A stretch of DNA of 64,000 bases from Macrosoma leucophasiata (taxonomy: Eukaryota > Arthropoda > Insecta > Lepidoptera > Hedylidae). A program made the position numbers and the translations under genes. Below, one piece after another: positions 11,040 to 22,559 of this stretch. How positions within the stretch are numbered: position 1 is the first letter of the stretch; every line of letters begins with the position of its first letter. Where the stretch lies: contig JAWQUS010000004.1 in assembly GCA_036365455.1 (NCBI GenBank), forward strand, positions 7,447,501 to 7,511,500, given 5' to 3'. The notes beneath the pieces were generated by a model, which had not been told where the DNA came from, searched no databases, and worked only from the letters and a program-made list of their open reading frames with translations.

Positions 11040-13050
11040 GACGTTTAAAGATACTCGTACATACATTATTTAAAAGACAATATTTTATAACGGTTAAATA
11101 GTCCAATTTTAAAAATATACATTTTATCCTAATATAATTTTATACGAACAATATTTTATATCCAAATACGATAACATTGAATTACACATACCAATTTAAC
11201 CTCAATGAACACATACAAAATAACACAATATTAAAATGACGCATAGATACCCATGAACAAGTAACACGAGGTTACGAATATCATAATAGTATTTCAGTAC
11301 CGCAACAAAGCTCCTATAGCAACATGATTACTCAACAATTAATAATTGCATTGAAAATCCATTGTCTCTGCGGACCCCCGGGCGACTGGATTAATGATAT
11401 TATTCGATTTCAGAACACGGTTGCCGTACGAAGATTGGTATCGGTAGCTTATCAACGATAATGTATGTAGTAGTCGTAAACAAATTGTTAACTGCATCGA
11501 ATCATTCGTACAAACAAACCGTTTGTTGTCTATGGAATGTATTTTATCATTGTATAGTTGAATTTGCATACGAATTTAAATACTAAGCTGCCGTGTTTTA
11601 CAGTGAGTTAGTAACTTTTAAAACTTTTATGTAATGTTAACGAAAGAGCATAGATAAAAGTGACAAAAGTAAGATATTTTCGAAGTGTCCAAGATTGTGT
11701 GTTGACATGTTTTACAAAACTGATTGGGTCCCGGTTAAGTTGTATGGCAATTAACAATAAAATATGTGTCAATCCACAGATTATATTGTAGAAAGACAAA
11801 AATAATTATATTTCAATCATTCATTCAGGTTTGGATTCCATTTACAAACAGACAGCAGTAGCTAAATTGTCCTCAAATTTACCCAACCAGTCGAACAGTT
11901 ACTGTAAAACTCCGTTGCTAAAGCAACCTTTTATACAAACAAAACCTATCTTTTTTAGAAACAAAAAATACACGTGTTGTTTATCCTATATTTAGAAAAC
12001 ATTTCTGCAGTTTACTTGCAAATGTAAATTGACAATTTATTTCGGTTTATTTTGATCGTTTCCTCTTCTAACTGACCCTTTCATTTCAGTTGAGTTATTA
12101 ATCGCCATGGATCAGTAATTTCAACTTTACTTACAACCCTGCGTAACTGTTTCAGCGACAAGAAAAGCTTTTTATCCAATACAAAAGAGAATTCTCAAAA
12201 ATAGGTTTCCTGCTTTGTAAACTCCAAAAGAAAACATTGATCGTGATCTTACGGTTAAATAGAGCGATATGAAATCATAGTTTCCGCGGTATTTTGAGGG
12301 TCTATTGTTTTTTGTAAGAGTTTTTTTCGTGTAACAGTCGCGGTTCATTGAGAAGTTGAGGAAAATGGATGGAGATCGTGACCGATGACCGCGGCGGGTC
12401 ACGACGTGGCTGCCGTCTCGGTACCTCGGTTTACATTGACGACCACGTCGCGTCGTAATGAATTAAGGAAAAAAGTGCTAATCGTTTACGTTCGGGCTAC
12501 TGGTATTTTCGGGTTAAGGCTGCTCGAGAACGCTGGAATGTATTAGAAAGAAAGAAATAAAAATATTTATTTATCTGACACCGCAAAACATACGTACACA
12601 TAACCAGAAAAGAAAAAAAAAAGAAATACATATATGTAAATAAATAATTAGTTAAGTAGATACAGGATATAAACACCACGGCACCTATCGCTATAGTAGT
12701 ATTCAATATTAGTATGTCTCGATTGGATGGTACCTAATATCCAAATAATTTAAACAACATGCTGCTGATGTAATGGACAGGTAAGCTCGCGAACTTTACG
12801 CGTGTAACTCTTTTAACCTTGCGAGTAGGTACGTCCCGGGCATCAAGGGAGTCACATCACGATCCCAAATAAATCGTCACAAGTCACAATACAAATTCAC
12901 TTACTCTTCTAACATCGAGCTGAAGTCCTTTATCGAAGATATACTATCTAGTTCTCATCAAAATTCGTGATTCTGCCGTCAAAACAAGTATTAAAATAAA
13001 AAGGTAGGTACAGTAGGTTATTTTTATACGAAATATCCTTAATTTTAATG
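11040..13050. other. AT-rich stretch without recognisable gene
   Basis: Nothing identifiable. A CpG-rich patch at 12370-12430 (GACCGCGGCGGGTCACGACG) stands out in base composition, but no ORF or splice pair there is convincing. Confidence 0.35.
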
Positions 13051-13055
13051 ATTAA

Positions 13056-13250
13056 CTAGCGGCCCGCCCCGGCTTCGCTCGCGCTGCTCCATTTCTATTA
13101 ATTATAGCGTGATGATATATAGCCTATAGCCTTCCTCGATAAATGGGCTATCTAACAATAAAAAACTTTTTAAATCGGACCAGTAGTTCCAGAGATTAGC
13201 GCGTTCAAGCAAACAAACAAACAAACTCTTCAGCTTAATATTAGTATTGA
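13056..13250 (-). mobile_element. non-autonomous Helitron-like element (type 1)
   Basis: On the minus strand it starts TCAATACTAATATTAAGCTG and ends GGGCCGCTAG, with host A at 13055 and T at 13251. It shares AGTTCCAGAGATTAGCGCG and the CAAACAAACAAAC run with the copies at 43843 and 47517. Confidence 0.85.
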
Positions 13251-13259
13251 TTAATTAAT

Positions 13260-14525
13260 AAGAGAATCCAATCAAAGATAGACAGAATTCTATCTAAATA
13301 ATTTGTGTCAACTTTTAACCAATTCGTGTGAAGCCAACCTTAAATCATTCTAATAAAATGATACCTACCGCAATATTGAACGCCATCGAAATTAAACACA
13401 AAGACCCAACAGCCGTCAGCGACCTCCGACATGGAGGGCGTCACGACCCCAAAGAAATCGTCACAAGTCACAATACAACATCGTGACTTGAACCCGTTTC
13501 ATTCACAAGAACCCCTGAGAACGAGGTACGTGCAAGCATTTTCGCAGGACCGTCTTTTACGGGAACTGTCCCCTTTTGTCTATGGCACGTGTTCCAGTAG
13601 TTTTATTTTTAATTCCTTTATCGTAGAGTTACTATGCAGTTTTGGACGAATTCGAGATTTGGTCATCAAAAAAACTAACGTCGAAGTCGTCTAAGCTACT
13701 GATCGTCGAATTTTGTCTCCACTGTTTCTATTTATGGTATTCTTTTAACCACTTTTAGGATGCCGGACCTGAGAGAGTTGAATGTGCGTTTTTTATCAAA
13801 TGTAAAACTTATTATCGAGGAGTTAACATGCAATTTTGGACGAAATTCGAGATTCGAGATACTGTCGTCAAATAACGCTTAGCTCTCGCAGCTCCACAGT
13901 AGGTTATTTTTAATCTGCGCCGTGGGGTGCGATTACACACACTTGTCGCATAAACAAACATCCAGAAACAAACAAATATCCTTAGGGTTTATAGTAGGTT
14001 CATTATCCAGGATGGGAGTCAAACCCACAGACCGTAGTCAGAAACCACTGGATCAACTGAGTTGTTAACATAGGTACGCTTTCAAAAATGCATTCACCTA
14101 CTGCAATAAAATTCGTCAATAGTAGTAATTTTACTTAGAGTTTGCTTTCGTTTTTTTGCAGTAAATTATCTGTTACTAGCTTTAAAACTCTACATAATTA
14201 TAGAGTTGGCGTAAAGAAATGTTTACTTATTGATTTCATTACTCCCAACTCCACTCTCACATAACAAAAAAAACTAATGTTTAGTTCGCTCAAGGAACGT
14301 AAAGCCACGAAATATCATTAGTATGCACAGTAATAAGGTCTTTATGTGCAGGGAATACGATAGAGGCACCCTGACTATAGATAGAAAATTAAATGTAGGG
14401 GAGTTGTAAAAGGAACACCCTTCATGAAAAAAGTCTCATGATATGACAACAGATGGCGCTGCGCGAATATACATCACACTATCGAGTTATTAATCGAAGA
14501 ATACAAGACAAGTCGGCAGCATAGT
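13260..14525. other. no gene seen
   Basis: The 87-residue open frame at 13431-13694 has no recognisable domain. A diverged duplication links 13620-13690 and 13800-13870 (GGACGAATTCGAGATT and GGACGAAATTCGAGATT). Confidence 0.35.
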
Positions 14526-14531
14526 TGGGCT

Positions 14532-14672
14532 AACTTTGCGCAGAGGCAATATCGTAACCAATGAGGTTAATCCGAGGTGCGATTATTGCTAGTTGAAAAC
14601 TTTACCAATACCCCGCCTTGTGGTCGTGAAATACCGACCGCTATGGCAATTTTTGAACGGCCGTAAAGGCCT
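14532..14672 (+). ncRNA. U4: U4 spliceosomal snRNA (gene or close copy)
   Basis: U4 pairs with U6 in the U4/U6.U5 tri-snRNP and is released when the spliceosome is activated. The sequence follows the metazoan U4 order: 5' end AACTTTGCGCAGAGGCAATA; the 15.5K/PRP31 kink-turn loop (CCAATGAGG and TCCGAGGTGCG); GATTATTGCTAGTTGAAAAC; ACCAATACCCCGCC; a central stem; the Sm site AATTTTTG; and a terminal GGCC-GTAAA-GGCC stem. About 141 nt fits the family. One or two bases are missing next to ACCAATACCCC compared with vertebrate U4, as I remember it. No TATA box lies at -25 to -30, as expected for a Pol II snRNA gene. I cannot confirm an insect PSEA by eye, so a retained pseudogene copy is possible. 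Confidence 0.85.
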
Positions 14673-14689
14673 AACAATGGCAATGTAGG

Positions 14690-16140
14690 TGGTAGAACTC
14701 TGTCTTCTGTAGTGTAATTAAATTGAGCAATTGGAATTTAAGATTATCTTTGAATAAAATCTTTTAAGACATTTAATTAGTGAAGAAAAAGAAACTAGCT
14801 AAGTCCTGCTAACCTATTGCTAACTGGTAATGTTATTTAAATTAAATATATTATACTTTAATATAGGTAGGGTATAACTTTACAATCGATGAACGATGAT
14901 TAATTATAAAAAAGACAAAATAACATTGGCAGCGATAGTAGTTCCTGTCAAACCCCTCCGTACTTTAAATTGTGTAATTTTTTGACTTCGTATATTTTAT
15001 TATGTTTAAATTAATATTTTTAATTGGCTAGTATTTTTTTATTATTTACAAATGTTCTACGCATCGAGTCCTAAACAGTTCAAGAAGGTCTGTGTGTGGT
15101 TGGTTACCCAGAGAATAGAGTCCCAATTGAAACTACCACCAGTGCAATGAACACATAACACTTTAGCGGCAAATAAATTTGATTTTCCAATAGGTTTCAA
15201 GTTTCTCTACTCGAGTTTTGCCAAATTAAAGTAATCGTATCCATTATCTTTACTGGTAGGGTTACAATGTCATAGAGCTCGTAAACACCAACTTTGTTAA
15301 TTAATCTATCTTGTTGTTATTTTTGTACTACCGCCCTATTGAAATGGTTCGAGCGCCATTGTTCAGTTGACTGACAGTGGAGGAGATTTTTTTTTTGCTA
15401 GTAAAATTCACTTACAACTAATTTCTATTTTATTGCTATAGCTTGATATGTTGTTGATTATATAACACAATAGGTACCACTTCAACATTTGAGATTACGA
15501 TCATGTCATTGAATAATCACATATTAACAACTCATGATACCTCATAACGTCCATTATAAACAAAAGAGCGTGACAAAAAGGATTTTGTTTAATATCAAAA
15601 TCAAGATTATAAGCCGATCCAGATTTAACAATGTCACAGGGAAATGACATTTACACTTGGTGAAAGTGGCTTATTACAAGAATCGATTGTTAATCGATTG
15701 GTCGCCTCGAATAATCGCATTATCGAATCGCGGGGGGTCCGTCTGTCCGCCTCGACGAACTATCGGCTGATATTAATATTGGTATCGATTAATGAAACAG
15801 TTTTATCGGTTTCAATTTCGTTTCTGCTGTCGTAAAGCCGATGTTTTTAAAAATCGACGTTGCAATCTATTGTCTTGGATGTTAGTTGGGTATTGCAGCC
15901 TATTGACAAAGATTTTCCCAATGTTATGTTCAGCACTATCGTATTGTGGGGACATGCTAATGCATGAATTTTTCATTCAACTCAAAATCAAAATGGTGTA
16001 TTACAATATACATTACAGACTAGATTGAAATCATACTTTTAAAAAAATGAGTAGGTTAAGTAAAAAAATGGGTTACACCATTTGAAAATTGTTAAATGAC
16101 GTCATAACCTTAACTGCTAACCGTAAGTGTCCGAGCCGCG
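14690..16140. other. no gene seen; short repeat scraps
   Basis: Mostly AT-rich. A small family A scrap is likely near 15135-15175 (ACTACCACCAGTGCAATG and CACTTTAGCGGCAA). Overlapping small ORFs at 15644-16028 lack recognisable motifs. Confidence 0.35.
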
Positions 16141-16144
16141 CTGG

Positions 16145-16353
16145 GTTTTTTTTTTTATTGTAATGGAAGTGGTAAACAAGCATGCAGTTTACATTGATGT
16201 TAAGTGATGACTGCAGCCTATACACACACACGCAATGACCAGAGGTCAAAATGCAAATGCGTTACCACTTCTGAGGCCTTAGGTGTTATGCCTCTGTGCC
16301 GGAACTACCATTTAGCGGCCCGCGAGCTCCGTCACTGCAGCTCTACCACCAGT
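16145..16353 (-). repeat. family A repeat with internal deletion
   Basis: T run, GTGGTAAACAAGCATGCAG, TGATGACTGCAGCCTATA and ACTTCTGAGGCCTTAGGTG, then a jump from GTGCCGGAA directly to CTACCATTTAGCGGCC and GCTCTACCACCAG. Confidence 0.75.
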
Positions 16354-16391
16354 AAAATAAATATGTAATATTAAAATTAACCTCAATTATA

Positions 16392-16625
16392 GGTCGCGCC
16401 ACGTAAAAAGAACGCTGGAAGAAAGTAGAAGGGATGTGTTCGCGCATCGGTACACTCGCGCACGAAAGTACTAGCCCTATTGGTTTATTTTTGATCTAGC
16501 TTTCGCTTGCGGTTTCGTGTATTGGTAGGCAGATTGGAAACTATATTACATAGAATAACATAAAATGAAATAAAAACACATGACGCGCAGCTTGACCGCC
16601 AGCGTTCTTTTTACCTGGCGCGACC
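16392..16625. mobile_element. MITE with about 30-bp TIRs and TA duplication
   Basis: GGTCGCGCCACGTAAAAAG followed by AACGCTGG at the left is mirrored at the right (CCAGCGTTCTTTTTACCTGG, then CGCGACC). TA flanks at 16390-16391 and 16626-16627 fit a Tc1/mariner-type target. The 234-bp interior is non-coding. Confidence 0.75.
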
Positions 16626-17417
16626 TATACGTTCCAAATGATGAGGGCATCTGTCCTTGATAAAATATTCTTGTGCAACGCAGTCCGCGGTCACTGTTTA
16701 AGTAAATGTTACTGTTATTGTTAAATGTGACAAAAACTATAGCATTAACAAATATTTTGGTGCAACCGAACCTTAGAATCAATGCAAACACTACGCTCGT
16801 TTGCTAATTTCATGAAATGAAAAATGTCAACCATAATGTAACTTGCGAAACTCACGCCAATCAGTACTTAGCCTTAATAACCAAGAGTAAGTGTATCGAT
16901 CACGAATGGCGGATGTAGGACCTTTAAATGGTTCGAATTAACAGGAATATATTAATGCAATTTCTGATTTTGTGGCTTGTAACAATTTAATAATGTCAAA
17001 TTATTAAATGGTTGACTGCCTCGGGGCTGGGTTAATTACACAGCAGTTGGAAAATTTTAGAGCATTTATCGAATTGGAAATATTCATTAATGGGTGCGTC
17101 ACCTACTAAATATGACTGAAAATAATGTTCGCTAATGAATTCGCATAGGACTGAAAGGAATATTCTTAAATAAGAAAAGAATATTATCGGTTGAAAGACT
17201 ATAAATTGTTACAATCTATACAAATAAATAAAATTGGAGTGTCTGTTTCTAATATTCAAATAATCGGTTTTTACTAAATGCATATGTATGTATACACGGT
17301 ATATATACCAAAACAACATTATTTACCATTTTTGTCTGTCTGTCTGTTAGGCGGGGCTAATCTTGGGAACGGCGGGACTGATTTTGACGGGACTTTCATT
17401 GGCCGATAGCTGATGTA

Positions 17418-20288
17418 GGGGAGGGGGTGGTAAGATGGGGTACTTAAGCTTTAAAGGTCTATAATATAAAAAATTACGTAGTGAAATAATCATATTTATT
17501 TTTTAAATAACAACTTATTATTACTATTCTAATATTTGGTGTCATTGGGAACTTTTAGTCACACATTTAGGAGACAAAAAAAAAACAAAAAAAAAGGTGT
17601 TTTGCCCCGTCTTGCCCCATGGTGCTGGTAAGATGGGGTACCCCCCTGAGGTAAGATGGGGTGATGAGAATGATCACAGAAAGATGATTATTTGCACTGG
17701 CAAAACTCGCAGACGTGGACGGCCTCGTCATCATCATCATCTATTCCTGCACAGCTATTATGAGACCAGCTATTACTTTCACATACTGAGCATGATATCC
17801 ACCCCTCAATGGAAACAGAATATACTTCCGAACAATACATGCATGGTGTGTCCCCCTCTTCTTCACTTTCATCTCCAGATGATGAGACTCTTCGTCGTTT
17901 AGCTGTTCGGCTATTTTTCTTTGATTTTTTATTTTGAGCTTTTGTAGTAGTTTTTTTCTGTTTTTTTAATTCATCTTTTCTTTTCTTTATTTCTATTTTC
18001 TCTAGTTTTTTCTGTTCAGCATCTTTTTTCTTCTGAGCGATAACTTCTAATTCTTGTTTATAGGGAGACGACGTGATAATTACTGTTTTCCCACGCTTTT
18101 TAGTAATACGAGTGGATTTTTTAGTAAGCGGAAATGGAAGGAGTTGTTTTGGAGCAGCCAAAGTAAAGCTACTGTCGCTTTTATCACATGTGGGCACTTT
18201 AGCTGGTTGTGATGTCTCTGGTTCTTGACGAACAGGGTTTTTAGCTGGTTTTAATGAGTGTGTCCGCTGGTCGGATTGATTTTGTTCTGCTTGTAATGTC
18301 TCTGGGTGGTCCTTAGTTTGATATGGTGCTGATGGTGGTTCCTGATTACCTAGCCTGGGACGCTTTGCCTGGGACTCCAGTGGGAACACCCTGGCAAAGC
18401 GTCATCAACAACGTCTCTGGTTAAAATCGCAGCATTATCAGTTATTTGTGCAGCTACTGTGTCTACAGTTCGGGCAGTAGTGACATTGCTTATATCTTGA
18501 AATACTTCTCGGTTTGTGGAAGTTTGACTGTCATTTAACTGGATCTCGGTTGTCAAAGAAGGGGCAAAATCTGTTTCAGAAAACACGTTTGGATTATAGG
18601 GCCAAATTCCACATTTACGAAATCCATTAACTGCTGTAGACATAGTGGCTGCTTGAACAAAAGCATTTCCAAATACTTCAGCGACTTGGCGGATAGTAAC
18701 AACTAGTCCAGGGTTAGACCGCAGCCAGGCTGTAACGGCTTGTTCATAATAAACACTCAATGGTCGCATGAACGCAACATCTGCAACTTGTAAACGGTGA
18801 GTAGTGTGTGGAGGAAAACACAAGATTATAACACCATGAGCTCTGGCTTCATTGATCAGGTCAATATTTTGAGTGTGGGTGCTGTGCCCATCTAGTAAAA
18901 GAAGCACGGGTCTCTCTTTAGATGCTCCACTGAAAATCACAAATCTCTTAAACCATTGGAGGAACAGCTCGGAAGTAATCCAGCCCGAATCACTACATGT
19001 GCCCCAAGCACCAGCTTGTGAATTCACCATCAGCTCTGGAGTCATCCTTTTTCTTGGAAAAATAAGCATAGGTGGCATGTAGTTTCCAGCTGCACTGAAG
19101 CATATCTCGACCGTTACCGTCTGTCCTCGTTCTGCTGAAACTAAAGCTCCAACCTGTTTCCGTCCTCTTCTAGCGATTATCTTTGATTTTGTCTTTGGCA
19201 CAACTGAAACCCCTGTTTCGTCACAGTTATATATACGGTCAGGAGTAAGTTGGTGCTCATCGTACACGTTGCTGAGGAAATTGAAGAATTTTTCTACTGC
19301 AACTTTGTTAAAACCAGATGCTCTGGCAGCAGAAGTATTTTCAGGCTTTCTAATTGAAAGCTCTGGGTGTCGTTTTAGGAAGCCATTCATCCACTCTCTA
19401 CCAGCTTCTTCTTTCTCAGCGTTAAATGGATTAGATTTATTATTTTTTATTGCTAACTTGTATACTAATTCCTTTAGATCTTTAACCGTAAGCCCATATA
19501 ACCTTTCTTCCATTTCTAATAAGTAGGCACACAGTTCATCTTCTTCAAGCACAGAAAAAACAGGCAGCCTAGGACCCAATGGTACTTTAATTGGTATAGG
19601 TATGTTTTTATCGGATGTTTCCTTCAATACTGAGCGGGCAGCCTTAACTTTTCTCTCCAATGTCGTCTGTGGCACATCAAATTGTTTAGCTGCTTTATAA
19701 TAACCCATCTTTCCATCCAAAACAGCTTTAACTGCTTCTCGCATGGATTCTTCGGACCACGACCCTCTGTTAGTCGTGCGTTTGTAGTCACGAACCATTC
19801 TAAAAACCAAAACTATAATAAGCACACAAAAAATAAACTCATTTTTACAAAAAAACAAGCAAGAACACTATTTTTTCATTGGGGGGCAAGATGGGGCACC
19901 CCGTTACCCCATCTTGCCTGTAGAACCATTTTCTAGCAATAAAATAATACAAAAAAAACAGTCAACAATCTTAAAGTAACATAATGCCTACCTTATTATA
20001 GGTTAGTTTAAGCGTCAATCACACTAACACCTCACCTAGCTAGCGTTATTTAACAAATCACAGTCACGTGTCAAACCTGAAGAAAATATGATAAACAATT
20101 TGCAGTAAGACACTTTTTTTTAATTTTTTCGACGTGTCTGCACTTGCGAACCGTTTGTTGCCGGGCGAATGACAAGTATCATGGCGGCGCATCGAACGAT
20201 GAATGAACGTGCGTGATTGGTCAGTTTGAACTGTGAATTTCGCTGGTACCCCGTCTTACCCGCTACCCCATCTTACCTCCTTTTCCCC
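17418..20288 (-). mobile_element. pogo-type DNA transposon, nearly complete
   Basis: Imperfect TIRs of about 25 bp begin GGGGAGGGGGTGGTAAGATG on the left and, in reverse complement, GGGGAAAAGGAGGTAAGATG on the right. TA is duplicated at 17416-17417 and 20289-20290. The motif GGTAAGATGGGGTA and variants recur about eight times, clustered at both ends (17429, 17610, 17633, 17651, 19883, 19903, 20247, 20263). The element is 2.87 kb and encodes one transposase on the minus strand. Confidence 0.9.
17688..19798 (-). pseudogene. pogo-type transposase with C-terminal zinc finger, one frameshift
   Basis: Role: cut-and-paste transposase that binds the element ends and inserts at TA. The start is the ATG at 19798 (MVRDYKRTTNRGSW); an upstream in-frame Met adds a hydrophobic leader that does not belong to the family. 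Domains: an N-terminal psq-type helix-turn-helix (MREAVKAVLDGKMGYYKAAK), a CENP-B-type second helix-turn-helix region, then a DDE core with D in YNCDETG, D in LLLLDGHSTH and D in LQVADVAFMRP, with 36 residues between the last two. The frame breaks near 18385; the other frame continues with QAKRPRL, a Lys-rich coiled stretch and a PHD-like C4HC3 finger (CMYC...CSVC...HNSCAG...CEFC) to 17688. Apart from this single shift the protein looks complete, so the element is young; the shift could also be an assembly error. Confidence 0.9.
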
Positions 20289-21269
20289 TAATAAGGAGTA
20301 GGTAACTTAGGCTACTTTTATACTAGCTGCGCCCACGATTTTGTCCGGGTAGATACTGAACAATTATAAATTCTCACGCGGATGAAGTCGCGGGGACAGA
20401 TCTAGTTTTAAATAAATAGCGTTCGTAAGAATAAATAAGTAAGATTGATAAATTAACAGCACGGTTTTACAATCCATAGATGTCTTTCGTGCGCGTGTCT
20501 GAACTGCACTCGCCAGTGTTAACGATGTGTTAAAAATGTAATCAGAAATAAAATCGGCACCACATTAAGATTTGGGGTTTGATCAGTCAAGGAATGCCGC
20601 TGTACAGTAGCGAACTCATGCGACCGTGAACCGAGTGCTCCACGCGTGAAATCACTTGAGTGTTCACATTTTTACACGTTTTTAATCTGACACGTGCGAT
20701 GCTCTCGCGATTTATACGATAATTGTATTTTAAAAAATTAAATATAAAGAAAAAATAAATAAAGGGTTAAATAAGGAGTAGTTGACCATTTGTGCGTTAC
20801 AATCTAAGAATAAGTATTTGGGAAGAATAACTGCCATAAAACGTTAGTAAGTAGAAAAGTGGCATCACGGCATTAACCTTATATGTATGTTATATTATTA
20901 CTTGACTAAGCCTGGGTTGCACCACGATATCTATTATAGTTATTGTAACATTTCACATCCTTCTCTACAGTCTGTTTTTTTTTCGGTACGGACTTAATTG
21001 ACATAAGCTGTGTGGCTAGGTTTTTGGGAATCATTAATAGTGATGTGCCACTACCGTAACTTTACGTAATTTACAATCTAGTATCGTTTTTCAGTAATAA
21101 TTTTTATTTTATTTTATTCAAGAGAACAAACAGTCTTATTTGCTTACAAACAATCTTAATAAAATTACATCAGACCATTTATAAGTTTCCGTATTTAGAC
21201 ATCTAAGGAATTGCATATTGTTTCATAACAGTAACAAAAACAGAAAACAAAAAAACAATATCAACAACA

Positions 21270-21440
21270 ACAAATCATTATTTTATATTATTTCGAATTA
21301 ACACATGCTTGTGAAATATATTTTTAAAGAAAAATGGAAATAAATATTTGACTTCAGAGCGGCTGGACTAGATACCCAGTGGCCGCGAGTTCGAGTCTCG
21401 CCTGAAGTCATTTTTTTCTTTCCATTTTTCTTTAATAAAA
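21270..21440 (+). repeat. tRNA-core foldback family, copy 1
   Basis: The core at 21351-21409 keeps the tRNA-like anticodon arm, a perfect T arm (GCGAG-TTCGAGT-CTCGC) and 3' acceptor (CTGAAGTC), but the D arm is deleted. Arms of 34 bp are inverted on both sides: TTAAAGAAAAATGGAAA upstream and TTTCCATTTTTCTTTAA downstream, with GACTTCAG / CTGAAGTC at the inner ends. Upstream, AACACATGCTTGTGAAATAT is the reverse complement of the sequence lying 3' of copy 3. Confidence 0.75.
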
Positions 21441-21786
21441 ACAACATATCAATAATAAAAGGAAATTTTGTGCAACTTAGTACGTTTACTGCTCCTAGCC
21501 TTTTAATTTACATTATATTTTACACTGCGCTAGTAAAGAAAAAATGCTAAAGACGACTTATTGCATGTCAAACCAGTGCCTAAAGAGAACCCTCTAACAT
21601 TTTGAGGTTTATATAAAAATTAGGTAATTACAAAAATGTGTCTTTAAAATTTTAGAATGTGGCGACACCCGCAATGTACCTGTAGGCATGCCTATATAAT
21701 GTACATACCTGTATAGATAATGTATAGAATTGATAAAAACATAAATGCAACACTCTTATTTTTTAAGTGTCTATAAATCTTAATAA

Positions 21787-22210
21787 TGACATGCAAGTTA
21801 ATAATCAGAATCAGGTAATGACTCCGTACGTAAATGTGCCGAATCGTCAGAGTCATCACCTACTTCAATAATAAATCAGTCGGTAATATCGTCGACAATA
21901 TGGCCTAGAGTACACATTTTTTTCTCAACTTATTAGGTACATGTTTAATATATTTTTTCCAGCGCTGGGGAGTCACCAGACGAAGTGACACATTAGTTTT
22001 CTTCGGCATTTCGGCTGGAGATTCTGTTGACTTTTCGGTGTGTACATAATGAACACGTACAAATACGCGTTCATTATCATGTTTTTCGCCCGTAAAATTC
22101 GGAGGTTGAAGGACGAATGGAGTGTATTCAAAATGGCGCCGTATTTTCGTTTTTAAGGAATTGATAGCTACAGTACATCGACCTATTTCTTGTGTAGTTC
22201 CTGTTAGCAA
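21787..22210 (-). pseudogene. C-terminal remnant of a long-spacer IS630-Tc1-mariner transposase
   Basis: The open frame 22210-21905 ends VTPQRWKKYIKHVPNKLRKK. After one frame change the coding continues GHIVDDITD, a TGA, then FIIEVGDDSDDS and a stop. The same layout closes the transposase at 36.2-37.2 kb (ITATEWSKCVSHV, IDNITDTFIINVTDSDSES), which is how I assign it. Only the end of the protein is present; the catalytic core is absent, so the element is non-autonomous. The first part of the frame (about 60 residues) does not resemble the other copy and I cannot place it. Confidence 0.65.
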
Positions 22211-22559
22211 CTTGTTATTGCGTATTCTTCAACAACAAATAAATAATTGTCGTGTTTACTTAGTGCAATAAGTAATTTAAATTAAATCTGTGATACTCCA
22301 TAGTAACCATAATTTTTAAAAGATTTGTCTAGTGTCAAATATAATAAAATTAAGTGGTAAAGTAAAAAGTAACGTTTCATAAAACCGGTATCGTACACAC
22401 TAGAGAGCTGGTATCATTATTATGGAAATTGACATTTGCATGTGTCAATTTAGCGAAAAAAAACAGACTTTAGCTTAAAGAAATGTTAAAATTAGAGAAG
22501 GATGTGAAATGTTACCATAACTTTAATAAATATCTTGGTGCAACCCAGGCTTAGAGTTA

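Larger units (their letters stand above)
17215..20405 (+). mobile_element. Helitron-like element (type 2) interrupted by a pogo transposon
   Basis: It starts TCTATACAAATAAATAAAAT after host A (17214) and ends GGGGACAGATCTAG before host T (20406). It is the same type as 9301-9603 in the other orientation. Its sequence stops at 17417 and resumes at 20289, exactly around the pogo element. When that is removed, GATAGCTGATG plus TA plus ATAAGGAGTA lines up with GATAGCTTATC-TA-TTAAGGAGTA in the 9301 copy, so the empty site is visible. Confidence 0.85.
20909..22551 (-). mobile_element. TIR element carrying the 3' end of a Tc1/mariner-superfamily transposase
   Basis: Inverted ends of about 60 bp, AGCCTGGGTTGCACCA, then GATAT(C/T)TATTA, then AACATTTCACATCCTTCTCT, lie at 20909 and end at 22551. 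TA flanks (20907-20908, 22552-22553) give the superfamily's target duplication. The interior holds a transposase 3' remnant (21787-22210, minus) and a tRNA-like foldback insertion (21270-21440). Confidence 0.8.

Noticed and set aside
13431..13694. 87-residue ORF as a gene
   Set aside because: No recognisable domain, no splice support, composition like the surrounding AT-rich DNA.
18873..19526. Plus-strand ORFs over the pogo transposase
   Set aside because: Complementary to the DDE domain; no motifs of their own.
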